From Paenibacillus camelliae (GTDB lineage Bacteria; Bacillota; Bacilli; Paenibacillales; Paenibacillaceae): a stretch of DNA of 64,000 nt. Location of the stretch: NCBI RefSeq assembly GCF_023715345.1, contig NZ_JAMBNY010000007.1:157975-221974 (forward strand), in the 5' to 3' direction. The translations under genes and the position numbers were made by a program. Below the pieces are notes generated by a model that worked only from the letters and a program-made list of their open reading frames with translations, did no database searches and was not told the origin of the DNA. This document shows, piece by piece, positions 35,762-44,551 of this stretch (within the stretch, counting starts at the first letter, position 1; every line of letters starts with the position of its first letter).

Positions 35762-37075
35762 ATGAATGGACACCGCAATGCCGCAACGATTTTGTCTGTT
35801 CTCTGTATGGGGCTAGGGCAGCTATATAACAGACAGTGGATCAAAGGTTTATTGCTGCTAGTGTTTAACGCAGCAGCACTAAGCTACTTTATATCTAATT
35901 TAGGCACGGCGATCTGGGGCATCGTCACTTTAGGAGAAAAAACTCAAGGGCTAGAAAAGGTTGGAAGGCTGATGGTCCCTGTAGAAGGGGATCATTCCAT
36001 CTATTTATTAATTGGTGGCCTCATTACGATATTTGCTTTAGCGATTTATTTAACTGTATATGGCATGAGCATCAAGGATGCTTACCGTACAGGCGGCGAG
36101 CGAGATGCTGGGAAAACACCAGCTAACTTTAAGCAAACCTGGGCATATATTACCGATAAAAAGTTTCCGATTCTGTTGTTAGCATTGCCGGTATCTGGTG
36201 TGCTGCTGCTAACGATTATGCCGATCATTTTCATGATTCTATTAGCCTTTACCAACTACTCTTCACCTGATCACATACCACCAGCCTCACTTGTGGATTG
36301 GGTAGGCTTCCAGACGTTTAAAGATTTATTAACGCTTAAAACATGGAGTCGTACATTTGTTGGTGTATTTACTTGGACAATAATCTGGGCAGTTCTGGCG
36401 ACAGTTACGACATACTTTGGCGGTATACTCGTAGCCTTGCTCATTGAATCAAAGGGAATTCGCTTTAAGAAGCTATGGAGAACGATTTTCATTATTCCGT
36501 ATGCAATCCCCCAGCTGATTTCACTGCTAGTTATGCGTAACTTGTTCAATGGTCAATTCGGTCCAATTAATCAATATTTAAGCTACTTTGGCTTAGGGAA
36601 GCTGCCTTGGCTTACCGATCCACTATGGGCAAAGGTAACCGTTATTATCGTTAATATGTGGGTAGGTATTCCAGTGTCGATGGTACTGATTCTCGGTATA
36701 TTGACAGCGATTCCAAAGGATTTATATGAAGCTGCTGATGTAGATGGGGCATCAGGCTTTCAGAAATTCAAAATTATTACAATGCCGTTTATTCTATTCT
36801 CGACGGCTCCAATTCTCATCATGCAATTTGCAGGTAATATCAACAACTTTAACGTCATCTTCCTATTGACGAACGGTGATCCGGTCAACGGTAATTATCA
36901 ATATGCCGGCAGTACTGATTTGCTTGTTACTTGGCTATATAAGCTGACGCTTAACAATAGTAAATTCAATATGTCATCGGCAATTGGTATCATTATTTTC
37001 TTACTCGTTGCTTCACTTTCGATCTGGAGCTATCGTCGCTCACGCTCATATAAAGAGGAGGATATGGTACAATGA
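35762..37075 (+). CDS. mdxF: Maltodextrin ABC transporter permease, MalF/MdxF type
   Basis: A 437-residue permease. Unlike the 290-residue xylo-oligosaccharide permease in this window it has an N-terminal extension (about residues 1-130) with two or three extra membrane helices and a loop, as in MdxF/MalF. The transport core carries TNYSSPDHIPPASLVDWVGF and the EAA loop YEAADVDGASGFQKFKIITM (about residues 322-341). RBS AAAGGAG. It overlaps mdxG by 4 bp. No ATPase gene is in the operon, so a shared MsmX-type ATPase is expected. Confidence 0.94.
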   Translation: MNGHRNAATILSVLCMGLGQLYNRQWIKGLLLLVFNAAALSYFISNLGTAIWGIVTLGEKTQGLEKVGRLMVPVEGDHSIYLLIGGLITIFALAIYLTVYGMSIKDAYRTGGERDAGKTPANFKQTWAYITDKKFPILLLALPVSGVLLLTIMPIIFMILLAFTNYSSPDHIPPASLVDWVGFQTFKDLLTLKTWSRTFVGVFTWTIIWAVLATVTTYFGGILVALLIESKGIRFKKLWRTIFIIPYAIPQLISLLVMRNLFNGQFGPINQYLSYFGLGKLPWLTDPLWAKVTVIIVNMWVGIPVSMVLILGILTAIPKDLYEAADVDGASGFQKFKIITMPFILFSTAPILIMQFAGNINNFNVIFLLTNGDPVNGNYQYAGSTDLLVTWLYKLTLNNSKFNMSSAIGIIIFLLVASLSIWSYRRSRSYKEEDMVQ

Positions 37076-37911
37076 CAAACCGAAAATCAAACTATATCCT
37101 GACTGCACTAAAATATGTGATTTTAATTGCCATCGCGGTGTGCTGTATCTATCCAGCTTTATGGGTCGTTCTGTCCTCGTTAAGGCCGGGTACTTCATTA
37201 TACAGTCCAACGCTCATCCCAGAGACGTTCACGCTTGCTCATTATCGTGAGCTGTTTAATAATCCAAGCTTTCAATACGGTAAATGGTATCTCAATACAC
37301 TAAAAATCGCGACGCTTACGATGCTATTCTCCACCATATTGGTAACGCTTAGTATGTATGCTTTGTCACGGTTTCGCTTTAAGTCACGCAAATCGATGCT
37401 TACATCGATGCTAATACTAGGGATGTTCCCTGGCTTTATGAGCATGATCGCGATCTTCATCTTAATGCTGCAATTGAATCTACTGGATACACATGCTGCA
37501 CTCATTCTTGTTTATTCTGCTGGCTCTGTGCTTGGCGGCTTTGTCGTAAAGGGCTACTATGATACGATTCCGAGAAGCCTAGATGAAGCAGCACGTATTG
37601 ATGGTGCTAGTCATATGCAGGTTTTTCTGAAAATTATGCTGCCACTGTCAAAGCCAATTCTTACGTATGTTGCCTTAACGCAATTTACTGGGGTATGGGG
37701 AGACTTTATCTTTGCAAGACTCGTGCTGCGCAGTAAAGAAAATTGGACGCTAGCTGTTGGTATGTGGGACTTAGTCGCATCATATCAAAACAGTAACTTT
37801 ACGTTGTTTGCTGCAGGGGCTGTGTTAATTGCCATTCCGATTACACTGCTGTTCATCTTCCTGCAACGCTTCCTCGTACAAGGCTTAACGTCTGGGGCGT
37901 CAAAAGGATAA
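37072..37911 (+). CDS. mdxG: Maltodextrin ABC transporter permease, MalG/MdxG type
   Basis: A 279-residue CUT1 permease with six membrane helices. AVCCIYPALWVVLSSLRPG near the N-terminus, the EAA loop DEAARIDGASHMQVFLKIML (about residues 170-189) and the C-terminal LVQGLTSGASKG are characteristic of MalG/MdxG. The start ATG overlaps the mdxF stop. The amylase lipoprotein gene begins 2 bp after its stop. Confidence 0.94.
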   Translation: MTNRKSNYILTALKYVILIAIAVCCIYPALWVVLSSLRPGTSLYSPTLIPETFTLAHYRELFNNPSFQYGKWYLNTLKIATLTMLFSTILVTLSMYALSRFRFKSRKSMLTSMLILGMFPGFMSMIAIFILMLQLNLLDTHAALILVYSAGSVLGGFVVKGYYDTIPRSLDEAARIDGASHMQVFLKIMLPLSKPILTYVALTQFTGVWGDFIFARLVLRSKENWTLAVGMWDLVASYQNSNFTLFAAGAVLIAIPITLLFIFLQRFLVQGLTSGASKG

Positions 37912-37912
37912 T

Positions 37913-39652
37913 ATGATGCAAAATAATAATATGAATCATTGGAGAACATGGTTGCAGCGTGTCATCGTATTATTGCTGCTTCTAACGCTCATTGCATGTT
38001 CGTCGAATAAGGTGACGATCAATGAGCAGGGAGCAGTTCAAGCTCAAGCTCATGCCGATGAGCAGCAGAGTAATGAGCTTGATAAGGAGCAGGCTGAGGG
38101 AGCATCTGTGAAGGAACAAGGCACAACCAAGCAATCAGCTAGCAAAAACGGGCCGTATGCTGTCGTTGAGCAGCCTGGTACAGTATATTATGAAATCTTT
38201 GTTCGTTCCTTCTATGATAGTGATGGTGACGGTGTTGGTGACCTGAATGGGGTAACCGCTAAGCTTGATTATTTGGAGGAGCTCGGGGTTGGCGGTATCT
38301 GGCTTATGCCCATAAATAGCTCACCTAGCTATCATGGGTACGATACAACGGATTACTATTCGATCAATCCAGAATACGGGACGATGGACGATCTTACGAC
38401 GCTTCTTGATGAAGCGCATAAGCGTAATATTAAAGTCATTATGGACCTTGTCGTGAATCATTCGAGCAGTGAGCATCCTTGGTTCAAGGATGCAGCTGAG
38501 GACCCGAGCAGTCCGTATCGTTCATGGTATCACTTTGTTCCTGGAGATGAACCAACAAGCTCAGATAGCGCGGCTGGCAGTGGAAGCGCATGGCACAGCT
38601 ATGGTGATTCCAAATACCTTGGTATCTTTTGGGGCGGCATGCCAGATTTTAATTTTGATGAGCCTAAGGTAAGAGAAGAGCTAATTGCCATCGGTCAATT
38701 TTGGTTAGAGAAGGGACTGGACGGCTTTAGGCTGGATGCAGCTAAGCATATTTATGGTGACTTCAAATCAACCGTGCATAAGCCAGAGGTTCAAGCGGCC
38801 AATCATGCATGGTGGCAGGAGTTCCGGCAAGGTATGAATGAGGTAAAGCCAGATGCATTCTTAATCGGTGAAGTATGGGATTCGATGTCCGTGATCGGCC
38901 CTTACTTCGATGAGGCGCTTGATTCGGCATTTAATTTCGATCTGGCTGATCGCCTGCTAGGCGCAGCAGCTGGTGAAACAGACCCGGATCTCGCTTATTC
39001 ACTAGGCCGTACGCATGCTTTTTACGCGCAAGCCTCTAATGGTAAATTTGTCGATGCGCCTTTTCTTAGCAATCACGATCAGAATCGCATAATGACGGTG
39101 TTAGGTGGTCATGCCGATCATGCGAAGATGGCGGCAAGTCTGCTGCTTACACTGCCAGGTACACCATTCTTATATTATGGTGAGGAAATCGGCATGCAGG
39201 GAGCAAAGCCGGATGAATACATTCGTGAGCCAATGCTCTGGTATGCAGATTCAGCGGGAGGAGAAGGACAGACGACCTGGCAGGTGACGCGTCATAATCC
39301 TGATCCAGCAGTGATCTCAGTTGAAGCGCAGGAGCAGGACGAGGCATCGCTGCTGCAGCATTACAAAAAGCTAATCGAGTGGCGCAATAACGAGCCAGCT
39401 CTGCAGAACGGAGCGATTGCAGAATATAAGCTCGCTGAAGCAAACAGTAAGCTGAGCCTGTATCTACGCATAACAGAGAACGATCGTGTGCTGGTTGTGC
39501 ACAATTTATCTGGCGAGCAGCAGCAGGCAGAGTTGAACCAAGCTTCAGAGTATGGTGCTTTCGATGAGCTGCTACACACAACAGCTGCATCAGCTGAGCT
39601 GAACGGTGCTGAACTGCAGCTGCCGCCATATAGCACCGTTATCTTACGTTAA
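37913..39652 (+). CDS. Extracellular lipoprotein alpha-amylase, GH13
   Basis: A 579-residue starch-degrading enzyme exported as a lipoprotein: lipobox LIAC with Cys29, then a Gln/Glu-rich linker to about residue 80. GH13 region I DLVVNH, II GFRLDAAKH (nucleophile Asp275), III GEVWD (acid/base Glu320) and IV SNHDQ (Asp389) are all intact, and there is a C-terminal beta-sandwich. The start is ATGATG with AAAGGA 4-7 bases upstream, so the second ATG is possible. It is coupled to mdxG and should produce maltodextrins at the cell surface for MdxEFG. Confidence 0.93.
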   Translation: MMQNNNMNHWRTWLQRVIVLLLLLTLIACSSNKVTINEQGAVQAQAHADEQQSNELDKEQAEGASVKEQGTTKQSASKNGPYAVVEQPGTVYYEIFVRSFYDSDGDGVGDLNGVTAKLDYLEELGVGGIWLMPINSSPSYHGYDTTDYYSINPEYGTMDDLTTLLDEAHKRNIKVIMDLVVNHSSSEHPWFKDAAEDPSSPYRSWYHFVPGDEPTSSDSAAGSGSAWHSYGDSKYLGIFWGGMPDFNFDEPKVREELIAIGQFWLEKGLDGFRLDAAKHIYGDFKSTVHKPEVQAANHAWWQEFRQGMNEVKPDAFLIGEVWDSMSVIGPYFDEALDSAFNFDLADRLLGAAAGETDPDLAYSLGRTHAFYAQASNGKFVDAPFLSNHDQNRIMTVLGGHADHAKMAASLLLTLPGTPFLYYGEEIGMQGAKPDEYIREPMLWYADSAGGEGQTTWQVTRHNPDPAVISVEAQEQDEASLLQHYKKLIEWRNNEPALQNGAIAEYKLAEANSKLSLYLRITENDRVLVVHNLSGEQQQAELNQASEYGAFDELLHTTAASAELNGAELQLPPYSTVILR

Positions 39653-39693
39653 TAGATCAGATAGTGTACTGCTAGCTATTGCTAACCTAAATG

Positions 39694-39741
39694 AAAAAGT
39701 ATGGAATCTCCTGTAGTTATAGAAGATTCCATACTTTTTTG
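39694..39741. terminator. Bidirectional terminator between the two GH13 genes
   Basis: Perfect 16-bp stem AAAAAGTATGGAATCT (39694-39709) / AGATTCCATACTTTTT (39724-39739), then TG on the plus strand; runs of A/T on both sides serve both converging genes. Confidence 0.9.
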
Positions 39742-39768
39742 TAGTTACTTAATCTATGCTAATGATTG

Positions 39769-41529
39769 TTATGCTTTCAGTACGATAAAGCTGTATGCTG
39801 GTAAGGCAACGGTGAGCTGATCTGCTCGCTTGCTGCCTGCTGGAAGCAGCTTAGCTTCACCGCTCTGAAACAGAACGGACCACGCTTCAACTGGAATATC
39901 AAGCTTTGCTTCAGCAGCACGAGCATTCAGCACGATGAGTAAGCGCTCGTCTTCTGCTAGACGTTCATAGGCTAGCGTACCGTCTTCGTCTTTACCAGCA
40001 TGAATAAAGCGGATATCACTTGAGCGCAGAGCTGGATGCTGATGACGCAGAGCAATTAGCTGCTTGTAGAAATCTAGCAGCTCAGCATTTTGCTTTTCTG
40101 GCTCCCACACCATACATTTACGGCAATCAGGATCACCTTCGCCATCTAATCCAATCTCATCTCCATAATATATGCAAGGCGTACCAGGATACGTAAGCTG
40201 GAATAAAGCTGCCAGCTTCATCGCAGCTTCATTATGATCGCAGATCGTTAGCAGACGAGGTGTATCATGGCTGTCGAGCAGGTTGAACGCTGTCTCCGTC
40301 ACTTGCTGAGAATAGGCAGCCAGCTGATGACCGATCGCATGTGTAAAGCTCTTCGCGTCGAGACTTTGATGACCGAAGAAATCCAGTACAGCGTTAGTGA
40401 AAGGGTAGTTCATCACTGCATCAAACTGATCACCCTGCAGCCACATTAATGAATCATGCCAGATTTCTCCCAATATATATGCCTCTGGATTGACATCCTT
40501 AACAATCTTTCGGAATTCACGCCAAAATTGATGATCGACTTCATTGGCTACATCTAATCTCCAGCCATCGACCCCGATCTCCTCAATCCAATAGCGCGCT
40601 ACCTCAAACAGATATTGCTTAACCTCTGGATGCTCCGTATTAAGCTTCGGCATGAGCGGCTCGAACGCGAAGGTATCATAGGTAGGTATGCCATCAATAA
40701 CCTGAAGAGGCCACTGCCGTACATGGAACCAATCTGCGTATTTGGATTGCTTGCCATTCTTTTGTGCATCGACAAACGGTGCAAAGGTACGTCCCGAATG
40801 ATTGAAAACAGCATCCAGCAGTACTCGAATTCCGCGAGCATGACATGCGTCAACGAGCTCTTTAAGCTGTTCATTCGTACCAAAGTGCGGGTCTACCTTT
40901 AAATAGTCCTGTGTGTCGTACTTATGATTCGTCGTTGCTTCAAATAATGGAGTAAAGTAAATCGCATTGATCCCAAGCTCTGCAATATGATCAAGATGGT
41001 CGAGCACCCCTTGAAGATCACCACCGAAGAAATTCGTCGGCGTAGGCTTACCGCCCCAAGGCTCAACATCTGCTGGGCTGATCGAAGGATCACCGCATGC
41101 AAAGCGCTCAGGAAAAATTTGATAGAACACAGCATCCTTAACCCAAGCCGGTGGCTCGAACACATCGATTGGATTAATAAATGGGAAGTCAAAAAAAGTA
41201 TTCGGATTGTCTGGGAGCTCATCTACGAAACCGCGCTCGGTATATATGAGCTGCTCTTCATTACTTGCATCTGTTAGTCGGAAAGCATAGCGCAGCCGGC
41301 GATATGGCGGCTTAACCGTTGTTTCCCAATAATCGAAATGCTCATCCTGTGCAAATATACGCATGGACACGATATCCATCGTTGAGTCCCAGGTATACTT
41401 GTCACCTACAATCGCTTCAACAATAGCGCAATCATTCTTCTTGGTGCGGATTCGCAGATGTATTGTACGTTGGTCATAAGCATATGACCAGTTTTGTTTT
41501 GGACGATGATATACAGCTTCACGCAGCAT
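39769..41529 (-). CDS. Cytoplasmic neopullulanase/cyclomaltodextrinase, GH13_20
   Basis: The ATG at 41529 is chosen because AAGGAG is 10 bases upstream; the frame is open to 41706 but that part lies in the leader. The 586-residue protein has an N-terminal CBM34-like domain (about residues 1-120), no signal peptide and complete GH13 motifs: LLDAVFNHSG, GWRLDVANEVDH, GEIWHDS and LLDSHDTPR. The MPKLN motif and VANE are signatures of subfamily 20 (cyclomaltodextrinase, neopullulanase, maltogenic amylase). It should degrade imported maltodextrins inside the cell. It faces the amylase gene. Confidence 0.93.
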   Translation of the reverse strand: MLREAVYHRPKQNWSYAYDQRTIHLRIRTKKNDCAIVEAIVGDKYTWDSTMDIVSMRIFAQDEHFDYWETTVKPPYRRLRYAFRLTDASNEEQLIYTERGFVDELPDNPNTFFDFPFINPIDVFEPPAWVKDAVFYQIFPERFACGDPSISPADVEPWGGKPTPTNFFGGDLQGVLDHLDHIAELGINAIYFTPLFEATTNHKYDTQDYLKVDPHFGTNEQLKELVDACHARGIRVLLDAVFNHSGRTFAPFVDAQKNGKQSKYADWFHVRQWPLQVIDGIPTYDTFAFEPLMPKLNTEHPEVKQYLFEVARYWIEEIGVDGWRLDVANEVDHQFWREFRKIVKDVNPEAYILGEIWHDSLMWLQGDQFDAVMNYPFTNAVLDFFGHQSLDAKSFTHAIGHQLAAYSQQVTETAFNLLDSHDTPRLLTICDHNEAAMKLAALFQLTYPGTPCIYYGDEIGLDGEGDPDCRKCMVWEPEKQNAELLDFYKQLIALRHQHPALRSSDIRFIHAGKDEDGTLAYERLAEDERLLIVLNARAAEAKLDIPVEAWSVLFQSGEAKLLPAGSKRADQLTVALPAYSFIVLKA

Positions 41530-41588
41530 TCCATTCACTCTCCTTGTCATATTATGGGTAGAGCAGTAAACTCTCTGATAAAACAAGA

Positions 41589-41631
41589 AGAAGGCACAAC
41601 CTGGGCATATAAGTCCGAGGTTGTACCTTCT
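41589..41631 (-). promoter_or_regulatory. Hairpin in the 5' leader of the neopullulanase gene
   Basis: Arms AGAAGGCACAACCT (41589-41602) and AGGTTGTACCTTCT (41618-41631) pair with a single G-U, loop 15 nt. On the minus strand it is followed by TCTTGTTTTATC, so it looks like a weak terminator inside the leader. A -10-like TATAAT lies at 41711-41716 on the minus strand, giving a leader of about 175 nt. Confidence 0.6.
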
Positions 41632-41767
41632 CCAATCAATGTTCTCGCAAAGCATAGGAACATATGGTTTACGGTAGCATTGCCTTTCTATTGTATCTCT
41701 CAACATTTTAATTATACTATATATTGGTTATTTGGAATAGTGCAAATTTGCAAATAATGCTAAAAAA

Positions 41768-42586
41768 TTAACGGGTTTCGTAACGTGCTCTAAGCCGCCC
41801 AGCCATCTCAATTACTTGCTCATCGTCAGGTAGAATGAGGCTAGACGTTGTTAGCTCTGAGGAATAGGCTCTTATACACTCTTTAATTGATGTAATGAAC
41901 GCTTGTGTACCCATGCCAAGCAGCTCCTCTAAGCTGGCAGTGCTGGCTTCAGCTACTAACGGGTAGCTTTGCTCAGGTGCTCCTATCGCTGCACGATCAT
42001 AAAATTGACGAACGAGTGAGGCTCTGTCACTGCCTTTTTTATCTGCTACAACAAAGGCGTGAACACAAAAAGCATGGAGCTGTCTGCGCTGTGCTATGCC
42101 ACAAAATTTTAGCCCATTAATACTCATATCGTAATCCCCTGGACAATAGGCTCCTGAGAATTCCCCAACGTCGACAGCTGTATTAACAGGAGCAAGTGCT
42201 TCGCGAATAAGCTGTGTCATACGTGAAAAATCATGATGAAAGCTCGTGGACGGGCTAACAATTGGGAAGATAAGTGAAAGATTTATGACGCCAAGATCCA
42301 AAGGCACTGCTGCTCCACCTGAATTTCGTACCATTGGCATATACCCAATGGAGCTTAGCCAATCCATTGCCTCTTTGGCGTAAGGCAGACGATAATCGCG
42401 CTGTCCAAGTACAAAGGCTTGAGGATGACGCCATATATGGCATATGCTCAGCTTGCTGCGTGCAGCATCCTTACAGAGCAGTTCGTCAAGGGCAAAGGAT
42501 CGCATTGGATCGATGGGTTCAATCTGATCGCTGCGATCAAGTATGATCATATCGCTTGCCCAAGTGGCGATGCTTGGTTGAGTCAT
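41768..42586 (-). CDS. lipL: Octanoyl-[GcvH]:protein N-octanoyltransferase
   Basis: Amidotransferase that moves octanoyl or lipoyl groups from GcvH to E2 subunits in Gram-positive lipoate assembly. The 272-residue protein has the LipL pattern: VRNSGGAAVPLDLGVINLSL, then AYCPGDYDMSINGLKFCGIA with the proposed nucleophile Cys148 (Cys147 in Bacillus), as distinct from LipM. It is monocistronic, with GGAGGG before the ATG. Its partner genes lipM and lipA are not in the window. Confidence 0.93.
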   Translation of the reverse strand: MTQPSIATWASDMIILDRSDQIEPIDPMRSFALDELLCKDAARSKLSICHIWRHPQAFVLGQRDYRLPYAKEAMDWLSSIGYMPMVRNSGGAAVPLDLGVINLSLIFPIVSPSTSFHHDFSRMTQLIREALAPVNTAVDVGEFSGAYCPGDYDMSINGLKFCGIAQRRQLHAFCVHAFVVADKKGSDRASLVRQFYDRAAIGAPEQSYPLVAEASTASLEELLGMGTQAFITSIKECIRAYSSELTTSSLILPDDEQVIEMAGRLRARYETR

Positions 42587-42792
42587 GCAATCCCTCCAAA
42601 GTTGAAGCTACTATAATTATGTTACCAGAGCTGGACGAATGTAGCTATATAAGTTTAGCAAGCATAGAAAACAAAAGCAGAACTAAACGATATAGGGTCG
42701 TAAAAAAATACTTAATTAAATTTGAGTAATAGCTAATAAAAATAATAAATAAAAAAATTAAACTATACGTTATTTGCAATTAATTTATGTGG

Positions 42793-42821
42793 TGCCCTCA
42801 CTTACGAGGGCATTTTTTATT
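42793..42821 (+). terminator. Orphan intrinsic terminator upstream of the germination operon
   Basis: Stem TGCCCTC (42793-42799) / GAGGGCA (42806-42812), loop ACTTAC, then TTTTTTATT. No plus-strand gene precedes it: the 294-bp gap back to lipL is very AT-rich with no ORF. It may end an unannotated small RNA or block read-through. Confidence 0.8.
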
Positions 42822-42892
42822 ATGAATAATTATATTTTAGTCATAAATTTTTGTAATTCGTTCAAACTATCTTTATCATCTTGGAAACGGCG

Positions 42893-44551
42893 GTGAACAA
42901 AGTGAAGCAAGAGGAGAAAGAGAAGAGAGAGAAGCTAGTTCAGCTAGAGCAGCAGAATGAACAAATGCAACAACAGAGTCAGCTAGAGCAGCTAACTCAA
43001 CGAGAGCAGCAAGATCAACAAATGAAGCAAGATGCAATGGAGCAGCAGGAGTCTATTGCTTCTAGCCCAGAACTAGCTCCTCGTCTAGAGTGGTTTAAGC
43101 TTCGTCTGGAGCGAGTCGCTGAAGTCGTTTTTCATGAATTTACAGTAGATTATGGGCATTCTTGTGTCCTTATCTATATGAGCGGAATGTTTGATATTAA
43201 GCAAGCAGAACGGAACTTGCTAGAGCCCTTGCTTGGCAAAGTCTTTTATATGAAGGATGAGCTAACACAGTATTTGTTTTCTCGTAATCAGCTGCCTGTA
43301 ACAGAGCTGCATTGGGTTGATCGTGCAGCTGATGCGCTTCAAGCCATCCTTCAAGGCTATGGAATCTTACTTTTCCAGGGTGAGCCGCGAATGCTCGTTC
43401 TCCCCTATGCGAATTATGAAACTAGATCAATTGTAGAGGCACCTAATGAAACGGTACTAAGAGGACCGCGAGAAGCTTTTATTGAGGACATCGGTGTCAA
43501 TATCAGCTTACTAAGGCGCAGAATTAAAAGTCCCTTGCTTAAAACAGAGGAGTACACATTTGGCAGACATACGTCAACGCGAGTTGTACTCGCTTATATG
43601 GAAGGAATTTGTAAGGATTCATTAATTCATGAGGTAAGAAGGAGGATCAGCTATCTAGATATTGATGGTGTATTAAGCTCAAGTCAGATTGAGGAAACGA
43701 TCACAGATCGATCCTCCTCGCCATTTACGCAAATTCAATATACAGAGCGACCGGATGTCGTTAGCTCGTCAATTCTAGAGGGAAGAGTCGCAATCCTGGT
43801 TGATAATACTCCAATCGCACTATTGGCACCTACAACGATATTTTCAAAGATGCAATCCTCCGAGGACTATTATCAAAACTTTGTTGCGGCTACAGCCATA
43901 CGATATATCCGATATTTATTTTTGTTTATCTCGTTTTTACTGCCATCGTTTTATATTGCGATATCGACCTTTCATGCTGAAATGATACCGTTCAGGCTAT
44001 TAGTAACCGTTGCTTCTGCACGTGAGGTTGTGCCTTTTCCCGCTTTACTCGAGGCATTTATAATGGAGATTTCATTTGAAGCGCTGCGCGAGGCTTCGGT
44101 ACGCATTCCAAAATCGATAGGACAAACGGTTTCTATTATTGGGGCGCTTATTATCGGAACAGCCGCTGTGCAAGCAGGGATTGTATCTGCAGCCATGGTT
44201 ATTATTGTTTCTGTTACTGGCATTGCATCGTTTATTATACCTAGCTTTGATCTAGGCCTATCCTTTCGTTTAATGAGGTTTCCGCTCATGCTGCTGGCCG
44301 GAACATTTGGAATTTTTGGCATAGCATGCGGAATGTTTCTCATCTATACACATGCCCTAAATCTAGAATCCTTCGGTGTGCCGTATCTAACACCTATGGC
44401 TCCTTCTAATCGTGATTCAGCGAAGGATGTTTGGATGCGTGCACCTTGGTGGCGAATGAATGAACGGCCGTCCTTTGCCGCGCCAAATAATAGAAATCGC
44501 CAAAAGAAACAAGCTAGAGGCTGGAAACTCGAACAGGAGGATTTGGAATGA
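42893..44551 (+). CDS. Spore germination protein, GerA family (A subunit)
   Basis: Membrane subunit of a nutrient germinant receptor in the inner spore membrane. A GTG at 42893 behind a weak GGAAACGG is preferred, giving 552 residues; a TTG at 42881 is possible. Residues 1-65 are Glu/Gln-rich coiled coil. The soluble domain then follows (YGHSCVLIYMSGMFDIKQAERN to DIGVNISLLRRRI), with four to five C-terminal membrane helices between FTVAATAIRYIRYLFLFISFLLPSF and IFGIACGMFLIY. PEVRRRISYLDIDGVL-type text (here HEVRRRISYLDIDGVL) is the GerA signature. It overlaps gerC by 4 bp. Confidence 0.93.
   Translation: MNKVKQEEKEKREKLVQLEQQNEQMQQQSQLEQLTQREQQDQQMKQDAMEQQESIASSPELAPRLEWFKLRLERVAEVVFHEFTVDYGHSCVLIYMSGMFDIKQAERNLLEPLLGKVFYMKDELTQYLFSRNQLPVTELHWVDRAADALQAILQGYGILLFQGEPRMLVLPYANYETRSIVEAPNETVLRGPREAFIEDIGVNISLLRRRIKSPLLKTEEYTFGRHTSTRVVLAYMEGICKDSLIHEVRRRISYLDIDGVLSSSQIEETITDRSSSPFTQIQYTERPDVVSSSILEGRVAILVDNTPIALLAPTTIFSKMQSSEDYYQNFVAATAIRYIRYLFLFISFLLPSFYIAISTFHAEMIPFRLLVTVASAREVVPFPALLEAFIMEISFEALREASVRIPKSIGQTVSIIGALIIGTAAVQAGIVSAAMVIIVSVTGIASFIIPSFDLGLSFRLMRFPLMLLAGTFGIFGIACGMFLIYTHALNLESFGVPYLTPMAPSNRDSAKDVWMRAPWWRMNERPSFAAPNNRNRQKKQARGWKLEQEDLE

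Noticed and set aside
39147..39629. 160-codon minus-strand frame inside the amylase gene
   Set aside because: Antisense to a clear GH13 C-terminal domain; no family match by eye and no RBS.
41540..41700. T-box leader before the neopullulanase gene
   Set aside because: No AGNGAA motif, specifier loop or T-box sequence; the gene is not an amino-acid gene.
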